A DNA stretch of 64,000 bases from Nansenia antarctica (lineage: Eukaryota > Chordata > Actinopteri > Argentiniformes > Microstomatidae). The notes under the pieces are model-generated. The model searched no databases, was not told where the DNA came from, and was given only the letters and a program-made list of their open reading frames with translations. Shown piece after piece: positions 37,301-49,814 of the stretch; within the stretch, counting starts at the first letter, position 1; each line of letters opens with the position of its first letter. Position numbers and translations under genes: made by a program. Where the stretch lies: contig CAXDII010000282.1 of the NCBI GenBank assembly GCA_963989245.1, positions 62,001-126,000 of the forward strand, read 5' to 3'.

Positions 37301-39012
37301 TGTTTTCTGCCTTTCACGAGCACATTTTGACTTGTTGTTGAATAATCCTATAATGTAACTCTAAATGACAAACAGAGCAACTTGAATTGCGTGTGTGCAG
37401 CCTTTTGCTCAAAAGTGATCAACGTTTCGTTTTTGGAGTCTCTTTTGACAATCTCTTCGAGAGCTGTTTTCAGTCATTAACAGAGCTGTTCTGAAAGTGT
37501 CCAAGCGGCCTGTTCTTAGAGTGGACTGTTTTTTGCATTCGTTCTCAAGTTATATCAAACTATCAAAGTGTTGTTTTCTGCCTTTCACGAGCACATTTTG
37601 ACTTGTTGTTGAATAATCCTATAATGTAACTCTAAATGACAATCAGAGCAACTTGAATTGCGTGTGTGCAGCCTTTTGCTCAAAAGTGATCAACGTTTCG
37701 TTTTCGGAGTCTCTTTTGACAATCTCTTCGAGAGCTGTTTTCAGTCATTAACAGAGCTGTTCTGAAAGTGTCCAAGCGGCCTGTTCTTAGAGTGTACTGT
37801 GTTTTTTGCATTCGTTCTCAAGTTATATCAAACTATCAAAGTGTTGTTTTCTGCCTTTCACGAGCACATTTTGACTTGTTGTTGAATAATCCTATAATGT
37901 AACTCTAAATGACAATCAGAGCAACTTGAATTGCGTGTGTGCAGCCTTTTGCTCAAAAGTGATCAACGTTTCGTTTTCAGAGTCTCTTTTGACAATCTCT
38001 TCGAGAGCTGTTTTCAGTCATTAACAGAGCTGTTCTGAAAGTGTCCAAGCGGCCTGTTCTTAGAGTGGACTGTTTTTTGCATTCGTTCTCAAGTTATATC
38101 AAACTATCAAAGTGTTGTTTTCTGCCTTTCACGAGCACATTTTGACTTGTTGTTGAATAATCCTATAATGTAACTCTAAATGACAATCAGAGCAATTTGA
38201 ATTGCGTGTGTGCAGCCTTTTGCTCAAAAGTGATCAACGTTTCGTTTTCGGAGTCTCTTTTGACAATCTCTTCGAGAGCTGTTTTCAGTCATTAACAGAG
38301 CTGTTCTGAAAGTGTCCAAGCGGCCTGTTCTTAGAGTGGACTGTTTTTTGCATTCGTTCTCAAGTTATATCAAACTATCAAAGTGCTGTTTTCTGCCTTT
38401 CACGAGCACATTTTAACTTGTTGTTGAATAATCCTATAATGTAACTCTAAATGACAATCAGAGCAACTTGAATTGCGTGTGTGCAGCCTTTTGCTCAAAA
38501 GTGATCAACGTTTCGTTTTCGGAGTCTCTTTTGACAATCTCTTCGAGAGCTGTTTTCAGTCATTAACAGAGCTGTTCTGAAAGTGTCCAAGCGGCCTGTT
38601 CTTAGAGTGGACTGTTTTTTGCATTCGTTCTCAAGTTATATCAAACTATCAAAGTGTTGTTTTCTGCCTTTCACGAGCACATTTTGACTTGTTGTTGAAT
38701 AATCCTATAATGTAACTCTAAATGACAATCAGAGCAACTTGAATTGCGTGTGTGCAGCCTTTTGCTCAAAAGTGATCAACGTTTCGTTTTCGGAGTCTCT
38801 TTTGACAATCTCTTCGAGAGCTGTTTTCAGTCATTAACAGAGCTGTTCTGAAAGTGTCCAAGCGGCCTGTTCTTAGAGTGGACTGTTTTTTGCATTCGTT
38901 CTCAAGTTATATCAAACTATCAAAGTGTTGTTTTCTGCCTTTCACGAGCACATTTTGACTTGTTGTTGAATAATCCTATAATGTAACTCTAAATGACAAT
39001 CAGAGCAACTTG

Positions 39013-39273
39013 AATTGCGTGTGTGCAGCCTTTTGCTCAAAAGTGATCAACGTTTCGTTTTCGGAGTCTCTTTTGACAATCTCTTCGAGAGCTGTTTTCA
39101 GTCATTAACAGAGCTGTTCTGAAAGTGTCCAAGCGGCCTGTTCTGAGAGTGGACTGTTTTTTTCATTCGTTCTCAAGTTCTATCAGTGTTGTTTTCTGCT
39201 TTTCTGGAGCACATTTTGACTTGTTGCTGAATGCTCCTATAATGTAACTCTAAATGACAATCAGAGCAACTTG
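39013..39273 (+). repeat. Short mosaic monomer 6
   Basis: Counterpart of the copy at 26836, shifted by 12,177 bp; it also opens the first 8-monomer unit of region D. Confidence 0.9.
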
Positions 39274-40630
39274 AATTGCGTGTGTGCAGCCTTTTGCTCA
39301 AAAGTGATCAACGTTTCGTTTTCAGAGTCTCTTTTGACAATCTCTTCGAGAGCTGTTTTCAGTCATTAACAGAGCTGTTCTGAAAGTGTCCAAGCGGCCT
39401 GTTCTTAGAGTGGACTGTTTTTTGCATTCGTTCTCAAGTTATATCAAACTATCAAAGTGTTGTTTTCTGCCTTTCACGAGCACATTTTGACTTGTTGTTG
39501 AATAATCCTATAATGTAACTCTAAATGACAATCAGAGCAACTTGAATTGCGTGTGTGCAGCCTTTTGCTCAAAAGTGATCAACGTTTCGTTTTCAGAGTC
39601 TCTTTTGACAATCTCTTCGAGAGCTGTTTTCAGTCATTAACAGAGCTGTTCTGAAAGTGTCCAAGCGGCCTGTTCTTAGAGTGGACTGTTTTTTGCATTC
39701 GTTCTCAAGTTATATCAAACTATCAAAGTGTTGTTTTCTGCCTTTCACGAGCACATTTTGACTTGTTGTTGAATAATCCTATAATGTAACTCTAAATGAC
39801 AATCAGAGCAACTTGAATTGCGTGTGTGCAGCCTTTTGCTCAAAAGTGATCAACGTTTCGTTTTCGGAGTCTCTTTTGACAATCTCTTCGAGAGCTGTTT
39901 TCAGTCATTAACAGAGCTGTTCTGAAAGTGTCCAAACGGCCTGTTCTTAGAGTGGACTGTTTTTTGCATTCGTTCTCAAGTTATATCAAACTATCAAAGT
40001 GTTGTTTTCTGCCTTTCACGAGCACATTTTGACTTGTTGTTGAATAATCCTATAATGTAACTCTAAATGACAATCAGAGCAACTTGAATTGCGTGTGTGC
40101 AGCCTTTTGCTCAAAAGTGATCAACGTTTCGTTTTCGGAGTCTCTTTTGACAATCTCTTCGAGAGCTGTTTTCAGTCATTAACAGAGCTGTTCTGAAAGT
40201 GTCCAAGCGGCCTGTTCTTAGAGTGTACTGTGTTTTTTGCATTCGTTCTCAAGTTATATCAAACTATCAAAGTGTTGTTTTCTGCCTTTCACGAGCACAT
40301 TTTGACTTGTTGTTGAATAATCCTATAATGTAACTCTAAATGACAATCAGAGCAACTTGAATTGCGTGTGTGCAGCCTTTTGCTCAAAAGTGATCAACGT
40401 TTCGTTTTCAGAGTCTCTTTTGACAATCTCTTCGAGAGCTGTTTTCAGTCATTAACAGAGCTGTTCTGAAAGTGTCCAAGCGGCCTGTTCTTAGAGTGGA
40501 CTGTTTTTTGCATTCGTTCTCAAGTTATATCAAACTATCAAAGTGTTGTTTTCTGCCTTTCACGAGCACATTTTGACTTGTTGTTGAATAATCCTATAAT
40601 GTAACTCTAAATGACAATCAGAGCAACTTG

Positions 40631-40901
40631 AATTGCATGTGTGCAGCCTTTTGCTCAAAAGTGATCAACGTTTCGTTTTCGGAGTCTCTTTTGACAATCT
40701 CTTCGAGAGCTGTTTTCAGTCATTAACAGAGCTGTTCTGAAAGTGTCCAAGCGGCCTGTTCTTAGAGTGGACTGTTTTTTGCATTCGTTCTCAAGTTATA
40801 TCAAACTATCAAAGTGCTGTTTTCTGCCTTTCACGAGCACATTTTAACTTGTTGTTGAATAATCCTATAATGTAACTCTAAATGACAATCAGAGCAACTT
40901 G
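40631..40901 (+). repeat. Hybrid monomer: G7A with T187C/G216A
   Basis: In both 45-mer copies G7A (16277, 28454) and T187C plus G216A (16548, 28725) lie in adjacent monomers. Here they are in one monomer, as expected if an unequal exchange between unit positions 7 and 187 removed exactly one monomer. The same hybrid recurs 2,160 bp later at 42791. Confidence 0.75.
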
Positions 40902-41172
40902 AATTGCGTGTGTGCAGCCTTTTGCTCAAAAGTGATCAACGTTTCGTTTTCGGAGTCTCTTTTGACAATCTCTTCGAGAGCTGTTTTCAGTCATTAACAG
41001 AGCTGTTCTGAAAGTGTCCAAGCGGCCTGTTCTTAGAGTGGACTGTTTTTTGCATTCGTTCTCAAGTTATATCAAACTATCAAAGTGTTGTTTTCTGCCT
41101 TTCACGAGCACATTTTGACTTGTTGTTGAATAATCCTATAATGTAACTCTAAATGACAATCAGAGCAACTTG

Positions 41173-41433
41173 AATTGCGTGTGTGCAGCCTTTTGCTCAA
41201 AAGTGATCAACGTTTCGTTTTCGGAGTCTCTTTTGACAATCTCTTCGAGAGCTGTTTTCAGTCATTAACAGAGCTGTTCTGAAAGTGTCCAAGCGGCCTG
41301 TTCTGAGAGTGGACTGTTTTTTTCATTCGTTCTCAAGTTCTATCAGTGTTGTTTTCTGCTTTTCTGGAGCACATTTTGACTTGTTGCTGAATGCTCCTAT
41401 AATGTAACTCTAAATGACAATCAGAGCAACTTG
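41173..41433 (+). repeat. Short mosaic monomer 7
   Basis: Opens the second region-D unit, 2,160 bp after the previous short copy. Confidence 0.9.
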
Positions 41434-43603
41434 AATTGCGTGTGTGCAGCCTTTTGCTCAAAAGTGATCAACGTTTCGTTTTCAGAGTCTCTTTTGACAA
41501 TCTCTTCGAGAGCTGTTTTCAGTCATTAACAGAGCTGTTCTGAAAGTGTCCAAGCGGCCTGTTCTTAGAGTGGACTGTTTTTTGCATTCGTTCTCAAGTT
41601 ATATCAAACTATCAAAGTGTTGTTTTCTGCCTTTCACGAGCACATTTTGACTTGTTGTTGAATAATCCTATAATGTAACTCTAAATGACAATCAGAGCAA
41701 CTTGAATTGCGTGTGTGCAGCCTTTTGCTCAAAAGTGATCAACGTTTCGTTTTCAGAGTCTCTTTTGACAATCTCTTCGAGAGCTGTTTTCAGTCATTAA
41801 CAGAGCTGTTCTGAAAGTGTCCAAGCGGCCTGTTCTTAGAGTGGACTGTTTTTTGCATTCGTTCTCAAGTTATATCAAACTATCAAAGTGTTGTTTTCTG
41901 CCTTTCACGAGCACATTTTGACTTGTTGTTGAATAATCCTATAATGTAACTCTAAATGACAATCAGAGCAACTTGAATTGCGTGTGTGCAGCCTTTTGCT
42001 CAAAAGTGATCAACGTTTCGTTTTCGGAGTCTCTTTTGACAATCTCTTCGAGAGCTGTTTTCAGTCATTAACAGAGCTGTTCTGAAAGTGTCCAAACGGC
42101 CTGTTCTTAGAGTGGACTGTTTTTTGCATTCGTTCTCAAGTTATATCAAACTATCAAAGTGTTGTTTTCTGCCTTTCACGAGCACATTTTGACTTGTTGT
42201 TGAATAATCCTATAATGTAACTCTAAATGACAATCAGAGCAACTTGAATTGCGTGTGTGCAGCCTTTTGCTCAAAAGTGATCAACGTTTCGTTTTCGGAG
42301 TCTCTTTTGACAATCTCTTCGAGAGCTGTTTTCAGTCATTAACAGAGCTGTTCTGAAAGTGTCCAAGCGGCCTGTTCTTAGAGTGTACTGTGTTTTTTGC
42401 ATTCGTTCTCAAGTTATATCAAACTATCAAAGTGTTGTTTTCTGCCTTTCACGAGCACATTTTGACTTGTTGTTGAATAATCCTATAATGTAACTCTAAA
42501 TGACAATCAGAGCAACTTGAATTGCGTGTGTGCAGCCTTTTGCTCAAAAGTGATCAACGTTTCGTTTTCAGAGTCTCTTTTGACAATCTCTTCGAGAGCT
42601 GTTTTCAGTCATTAACAGAGCTGTTCTGAAAGTGTCCAAGCGGCCTGTTCTTAGAGTGGACTGTTTTTTGCATTCGTTCTCAAGTTATATCAAACTATCA
42701 AAGTGTTGTTTTCTGCCTTTCACGAGCACATTTTGACTTGTTGTTGAATAATCCTATAATGTAACTCTAAATGACAATCAGAGCAACTTGAATTGCATGT
42801 GTGCAGCCTTTTGCTCAAAAGTGATCAACGTTTCGTTTTCGGAGTCTCTTTTGACAATCTCTTCGAGAGCTGTTTTCAGTCATTAACAGAGCTGTTCTGA
42901 AAGTGTCCAAGCGGCCTGTTCTTAGAGTGGACTGTTTTTTGCATTCGTTCTCAAGTTATATCAAACTATCAAAGTGCTGTTTTCTGCCTTTCACGAGCAC
43001 ATTTTAACTTGTTGTTGAATAATCCTATAATGTAACTCTAAATGACAATCAGAGCAACTTGAATTGCGTGTGTGCAGCCTTTTGCTCAAAAGTGATCAAC
43101 GTTTCGTTTTCGGAGTCTCTTTTGACAATCTCTTCGAGAGCTGTTTTCAGTCATTAACAGAGCTGTTCTGAAAGTGTCCAAGCGGCCTGTTCTTAGAGTG
43201 GACTGTTTTTTGCATTCGTTCTCAAGTTATATCAAACTATCAAAGTGTTGTTTTCTGCCTTTCACGAGCACATTTTGACTTGTTGTTGAATAATCCTATA
43301 ATGTAACTCTAAATGACAATCAGAGCAACTTGAATTGCGTGTGTGCAGCCTTTTGCTCAAAAGTGATCAACGTTTCGTTTTCGGAGTCTCTTTTGACAAT
43401 CTCTTCGAGAGCTGTTTTCAGTCATTAACAGAGCTGTTCTGAAAGTGTCCAAGCGGCCTGTTCTTAGAGTGGACTGTTTTTTGCATTCGTTCTCAAGTTA
43501 TATCAAACTATCAAAGTGTTGTTTTCTGCCTTTCACGAGCACATTTTGACTTGTTGTTGAATAATCCTATAATGTAACTCTAAATGACAATCAGAGCAAC
43601 TTG
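41173..43603 (+). repeat. HOR D unit 2: 9 monomers, 2,431 bp
   Basis: Same order as the preceding unit with one additional plain monomer at the end: short; A51; A51; G121A (41976); G140T plus insertion (42247); A51 (42520); G7A with T187C and G216A (42791); plain; plain. Confidence 0.8.
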
Positions 43604-43864
43604 AATTGCGTGTGTGCAGCCTTTTGCTCAAAAGTGATCAACGTTTCGTTTTCGGAGTCTCTTTTGACAATCTCTTCGAGAGCTGTTTTCAGTCATTAAC
43701 AGAGCTGTTCTGAAAGTGTCCAAGCGGCCTGTTCTGAGAGTGGACTGTTTTTTTCATTCGTTCTCAAGTTCTATCAGTGTTGTTTTCTGCTTTTCTGGAG
43801 CACATTTTGACTTGTTGCTGAATGCTCCTATAATGTAACTCTAAATGACAATCAGAGCAACTTG
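43604..43864 (+). repeat. Short mosaic monomer 8
   Basis: Opens the third region-D unit, 2,431 bp after the previous short copy. Confidence 0.9.
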
Positions 43865-46034
43865 AATTGCGTGTGTGCAGCCTTTTGCTCAAAAGTGATC
43901 AACGTTTCGTTTTCAGAGTCTCTTTTGACAATCTCTTCGAGAGCTGTTTTCAGTCATTAACAGAGCTGTTCTGAAAGTGTCCAAGCGGCCTGTTCTTAGA
44001 GTGGACTGTTTTTTGCATTCGTTCTCAAGTTATATCAAACTATCAAAGTGTTGTTTTCTGCCTTTCACGAGCACATTTTGACTTGTTGTTGAATAATCCT
44101 ATAATGTAACTCTAAATGACAATCAGAGCAACTTGAATTGCGTGTGTGCAGCCTTTTGCTCAAAAGTGATCAACGTTTCGTTTTCAGAGTCTCTTTTGAC
44201 AATCTCTTCGAGAGCTGTTTTCAGTCATTAACAGAGCTGTTCTGAAAGTGTCCAAGCGGCCTGTTCTTAGAGTGGACTGTTTTTTGCATTCGTTCTCAAG
44301 TTATATCAAACTATCAAAGTGTTGTTTTCTGCCTTTCACGAGCACATTTTGACTTGTTGTTGAATAATCCTATAATGTAACTCTAAATGACAATCAGAGC
44401 AACTTGAATTGCGTGTGTGCAGCCTTTTGCTCAAAAGTGATCAACGTTTCGTTTTCGGAGTCTCTTTTGACAATCTCTTCGAGAGCTGTTTTCAGTCATT
44501 AACAGAGCTGTTCTGAAAGTGTCCAAACGGCCTGTTCTTAGAGTGGACTGTTTTTTGCATTCGTTCTCAAGTTATATCAAACTATCAAAGTGTTGTTTTC
44601 TGCCTTTCACGAGCACATTTTGACTTGTTGTTGAATAATCCTATAATGTAACTCTAAATGACAATCAGAGCAACTTGAATTGCGTGTGTGCAGCCTTTTG
44701 CTCAAAAGTGATCAACGTTTCGTTTTCGGAGTCTCTTTTGACAATCTCTTCGAGAGCTGTTTTCAGTCATTAACAGAGCTGTTCTGAAAGTGTCCAAGCG
44801 GCCTGTTCTTAGAGTGTACTGTGTTTTTTGCATTCGTTCTCAAGTTATATCAAACTATCAAAGTGTTGTTTTCTGCCTTTCACGAGCACATTTTGACTTG
44901 TTGTTGAATAATCCTATAATGTAACTCTAAATGACAATCAGAGCAACTTGAATTGCATGTGTGCAGCCTTTTGCTCAAAAGTGATCAACGTTTCGTTTTC
45001 AGAGTCTCTTTTGACAATCTCTTCGAGAGCTGTTTTCAGTCATTAACAGAGCTGTTCTGAAAGTGTCCAAGCGGCCTGTTCTTAGAGTGGACTGTTTTTT
45101 GCATTCGTTCTCAAGTTATATCAAACTATCAAAGTGTTGTTTTCTGCCTTTCACGAGCACATTTTGACTTGTTGTTGAATAATCCTATAATGTAACTCTA
45201 AATGACAATCAGAGCAACTTGAATTGCGTGTGTGCAGCCTTTTGCTCAAAAGTGATCAACGTTTCGTTTTCGGAGTCTCTTTTGACAATCTCTTCGAGAG
45301 CTGTTTTCAGTCATTAACAGAGCTGTTCTGAAAGTGTCCAAGCGGCCTGTTCTTAGAGTGGACTGTTTTTTGCATTCGTTCTCAAGTTATATCAAACTAT
45401 CAAAGTGCTGTTTTCTGCCTTTCACGAGCACATTTTAACTTGTTGTTGAATAATCCTATAATGTAACTCTAAATGACAATCAGAGCAACTTGAATTGCGT
45501 GTGTGCAGCCTTTTGCTCAAAAGTGATCAACGTTTCGTTTTCGGAGTCTCTTTTGACAATCTCTTCGAGAGCTGTTTTCAGTCATTAACAGAGCTGTTCT
45601 GAAAGTGTCCAAGCGGCCTGTTCTTAGAGTGGACTGTTTTTTGCATTCGTTCTCAAGTTATATCAAACTATCAAAGTGTTGTTTTCTGCCTTTCACGAGC
45701 ACATTTTGACTTGTTGTTGAATAATCCTATAATGTAACTCTAAATGACAATCAGAGCAACTTGAATTGCGTGTGTGCAGCCTTTTGCTCAAAAGTGATCA
45801 ACGTTTCGTTTTCGGAGTCTCTTTTGACAATCTCTTCGAGAGCTGTTTTCAGTCATTAACAGAGCTGTTCTGAAAGTGTCCAAGCGGCCTGTTCTTAGAG
45901 TGGACTGTTTTTTGCATTCGTTCTCAAGTTATATCAAACTATCAAAGTGTTGTTTTCTGCCTTTCACGAGCACATTTTGACTTGTTGTTGAATAATCCTA
46001 TAATGTAACTCTAAATGACAATCAGAGCAACTTG
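43604..46034 (+). repeat. HOR D unit 3: 9 monomers, 2,431 bp
   Basis: Order: short; A51; A51; G121A (44407); G140T plus insertion (44678); then G7A together with A51 in one monomer (44951) and T187C plus G216A in the next (45222); plain; plain. Compared with unit 2, all markers shift by 2,431 bp except G7A, which shifts by 2,160 bp and so sits one monomer earlier. Confidence 0.8.
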
Positions 46035-46295
46035 AATTGCGTGTGTGCAGCCTTTTGCTCAAAAGTGATCAACGTTTCGTTTTCGGAGTCTCTTTTGACA
46101 ATCTCTTCGAGAGCTGTTTTCAGTCATTAACAGAGCTGTTCTGAAAGTGTCCAAGCGGCCTGTTCTGAGAGTGGACTGTTTTTTTCATTCGTTCTCAAGT
46201 TCTATCAGTGTTGTTTTCTGCTTTTCTGGAGCACATTTTGACTTGTTGCTGAATGCTCCTATAATGTAACTCTAAATGACAATCAGAGCAACTTG
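46035..46295 (+). repeat. Short mosaic monomer 9
   Basis: Opens a 13-monomer block; 2,431 bp after the previous short copy. Confidence 0.9.
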
Positions 46296-49200
46296 AATTG
46301 CGTGTGTGCAGCCTTTTGCTCAAAAGTGATCAACGTTTCGTTTTCAGAGTCTCTTTTGACAATCTCTTCGAGAGCTGTTTTCAGTCATTAACAGAGCTGT
46401 TCTGAAAGTGTCCAAGCGGCCTGTTCTTAGAGTGGACTGTTTTTTGCATTCGTTCTCAAGTTATATCAAACTATCAAAGTGTTGTTTTCTGCCTTTCACG
46501 AGCACATTTTGACTTGTTGTTGAATAATCCTATAATGTAACTCTAAATGACAATCAGAGCAACTTGAATTGCGTGTGTGCAGCCTTTTGCTCAAAAGTGA
46601 TCAACGTTTCGTTTTCAGAGTCTCTTTTGACAATCTCTTCGAGAGCTGTTTTCAGTCATTAACAGAGCTGTTCTGAAAGTGTCCAAGCGGCCTGTTCTTA
46701 GAGTGGACTGTTTTTTGCATTCGTTCTCAAGTTATATCAAACTATCAAAGTGTTGTTTTCTGCCTTTCACGAGCACATTTTGACTTGTTGTTGAATAATC
46801 CTATAATGTAACTCTAAATGACAATCAGAGCAACTTGAATTGCGTGTGTGCAGCCTTTTGCTCAAAAGTGATCAACGTTTCGTTTTCGGAGTCTCTTTTG
46901 ACAATCTCTTCGAGAGCTGTTTTCAGTCATTAACAGAGCTGTTCTGAAAGTGTCCAAACGGCCTGTTCTTAGAGTGGACTGTTTTTTGCATTCGTTCTCA
47001 AGTTATATCAAACTATCAAAGTGTTGTTTTCTGCCTTTCACGAGCACATTTTGACTTGTTGTTGAATAATCCTATAATGTAACTCTAAATGACAATCAGA
47101 GCAACTTGAATTGCGTGTGTGCAGCCTTTTGCTCAAAAGTGATCAACGTTTCGTTTTCGGAGTCTCTTTTGACAATCTCTTCGAGAGCTGTTTTCAGTCA
47201 TTAACAGAGCTGTTCTGAAAGTGTCAAAGCGGCCTGTTCTTAGAGTGGACTGTTTTTTCCATTCGTTCTCAAGTTATATCAAACTATCAAAGTGTTGTTT
47301 TCTGCCTTTCACGAGCACATTTTGACTTGTTGTTGAATAATCCTATAATGTAACTCTAAATGACAAACAGAGCAACTTGAATTGCGTGTGTGCAGCCTTT
47401 TGCTCAAAAGTGATCAACGTTTCGTTTTTGGAGTCTCTTTTGACAATCTCTTCGAGAGCTGTTTTCAGTCATTAACAGAGCTGTTCTGAAAGTGTCCAAG
47501 CGGCCTGTTCTTAGAGTGGACTGTTTTTTGCATTCGTTCTCAAGTTATATCAAACTATCAAAGTGTTGTTTTCTGCCTTTCACGAGCACATTTTGACTTG
47601 TTGTTGAATAATCCTATAATGTAACTCTAAATGACAATCAGAGCAACTTGAATTGCGTGTGTGCAGCCTTTTGCTCAAAAGTGATCAACGTTTCGTTTTC
47701 AGAGTCTCTTTTGACAATCTCTTCGAGAGCTGTTTTCAGTCATTAACAGAGCTGTTCTGAAAGTGTCCAAGCGGCCTGTTCTTAGAGTGGACTGTTTTTT
47801 GCATTCGTTCTCAAGTTATATCAAACTATCAAAGTGTTGTTTTCTGCCTTTCACGAGCACATTTTGACTTGTTGTTGAATAATCCTATAATGTAACTCTA
47901 AATGACAATCAGAGCAACTTGAATTGCGTGTGTGCAGCCTTTTGCTCAAAAGTGATCAACGTTTCGTTTTCGGAGTCTCTTTTGACAATCTCTTCGAGAG
48001 CTGTTTTCAGTCATTAACAGAGCTGTTCTGAAAGTGTCCAAGCGGCCTGTTCTTAGAGTGTACTGTGTTTTTTGCATTCGTTCTCAAGTTATATCAAACT
48101 ATCAAAGTGTTGTTTTCTGCCTTTCACGAGCACATTTTGACTTGTTGTTGAATAATCCTATAATGTAACTCTAAATGACAATCAGAGCAACTTGAATTGC
48201 GTGTGTGCAGCCTTTTGCTCAAAAGTGATCAACGTTTCGTTTTCAGAGTCTCTTTTGACAATCTCTTCGAGAGCTGTTTTCAGTCATTAACAGAGCTGTT
48301 CTGAAAGTGTCCAAGCGGCCTGTTCTTAGAGTGGACTGTTTTTTGCATTCGTTCTCAAGTTATATCAAACTATCAAAGTGTTGTTTTCTGCCTTTCACGA
48401 GCACATTTTGACTTGTTGTTGAATAATCCTATAATGTAACTCTAAATGACAATCAGAGCAACTTGAATTGCGTGTGTGCAGCCTTTTGCTCAAAAGTGAT
48501 CAACGTTTCGTTTTCGGAGTCTCTTTTGACAATCTCTTCGAGAGCTGTTTTCAGTCATTAACAGAGCTGTTCTGAAAGTGTCCAAGCGGCCTGTTCTTAG
48601 AGTGGACTGTGTTTTTTGCATTCGTTCTCAAGTTATATCAAACTATCAAAGTGTTGTTTTCTGCCTTTCACGAGCACATTTTGACTTGTTGTTGAATAAT
48701 CCTATAATGTAACTCTAAATGACAATCAGAGCAACTTGAATTGCGTGTGTGCAGCCTTTTGCTCAAAAGTGATCAACGTTTCGTTTTCGGAGTCTCTTTT
48801 GACAATCTCTTCGAGAGCTGTTTTCAGTCATTAACAGAGCTGTTCTGAAAGTGTCCAAGCGGCCTGTTCTTAGAGTGGACTGTTTTTTGCATTCGTTCTC
48901 AAGTTATATCAAACTATCAAAGTGTTGTTTTCTGCCTTTCACGAGCACATTTTGACTTGTTGTTGAATAATCCTATAATGTAACTCTAAATGACAATCAG
49001 AGCAACTTGAATTGCGTGTGTGCAGCCTTTTGCTCAAAAGTGATCAACGTTTCGTTTTCGGAGTCTCTTTTGACAATCTCTTCGAGAGCTGTTTTCAGTC
49101 ATTAACAGAGCTGTTCTGAAAGTGTCCAAGCGGCCTGTTCTTAGAGTGGACTGTGTTTTTTGCATTCGTTCTCAAGTTATATCAAACTATCAAAGTGTTG

Positions 49201-49553
49201 TTTTCTGCCTTTCACGAGCACATTTTGACTTGTTGTTGAATAATCCTATAATGTAACTCTAAATGACAATCAGAGCAACTTGAATTGCGTGTGTGCAGCC
49301 TTTTGCTCAAAAGTGATCAACGTTTCGTTTTCGGAGTCTCTTTTGACAATCTCTTCGAGAGCTGTTTTCAGTCATTAACAGAGCTGTTCTGAAAGTGTCC
49401 AAGCGGCCTGTTCTTAGAGTGGACTGTTTTTTGTATTCGTTCTCAAGTTATATCAAACTATCAAAGTGTTGTTTTCTGCCTTTCACGAGCACATTTTGAC
49501 TTGTTGTTGAATAATCCTATAATGTAACTCTAAATGACAATCAGAGCAACTTG
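46035..49553 (+). repeat. 13-monomer block, 3,519 bp
   Basis: Order: short; A51; A51; G121A (46838); C118A plus G151C plus T259A (47109); C50T (47380); A51; G140T plus insertion (47922); A51; insertion (48466); plain; insertion (49010); C152T (49283, private). The first ten monomers follow the start of the 45-mer as at 17632 and 29809, except that C118A belongs to its second 151C monomer, so the block is a recombinant of two parts of that unit. Confidence 0.75.
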
Positions 49554-49814
49554 AATTGCGTGTGTGCAGCCTTTTGCTCAAAAGTGATCAACGTTTCGTT
49601 TTCGGAGTCTCTTTTGACAATCTCTTCGAGAGCTGTTTTCAGTCATTAACAGAGCTGTTCTGAAAGTGTCCAAGCGGCCTGTTCTGAGAGTGGACTGTTT
49701 TTTTCATTCGTTCTCAAGTTCTATCAGTGTTGTTTTCTGCTTTTCTGGAGCACATTTTGACTTGTTGCTGAATGCTCCTATAATGTAACTCTAAATGACA
49801 ATCAGAGCAACTTG
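49554..49814 (+). repeat. Short mosaic monomer 10
   Basis: Follows the private C152T monomer and precedes three A51 monomers. Confidence 0.9.

Larger units (their letters stand above)
27910..40086 (+). repeat. 45-monomer super-unit, copy 2 (12,177 bp)
   Basis: Same order as copy 1 at every diagnostic monomer compared: short copies at 29809, 34139 and 39013; 273-bp copies at 28181, 31696, 32240, 34400, 34673-adjacent 34944 and 37656; G7A in 28454; T187C plus G216A in 28725 and 38200; G11C in 36572; C118A, G151C and T259A in 37114; C268T in 37929. I found no marker difference between the copies. The match to a third copy stops at 40087, where the expected plain monomer is replaced by one with G140T and the T-run insertion. 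Confidence 0.88.
39013..41172 (+). repeat. HOR D unit 1: 8 monomers, 2,160 bp
   Basis: Overlaps the end of super-unit copy 2. Order: short (39013); A51; A51; G121A (39816); G140T plus insertion (40087); A51 (40360); a hybrid with G7A, T187C and G216A (40631); plain (40902). 8 x 271 - 10 + 2 = 2,160. Confidence 0.8.
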
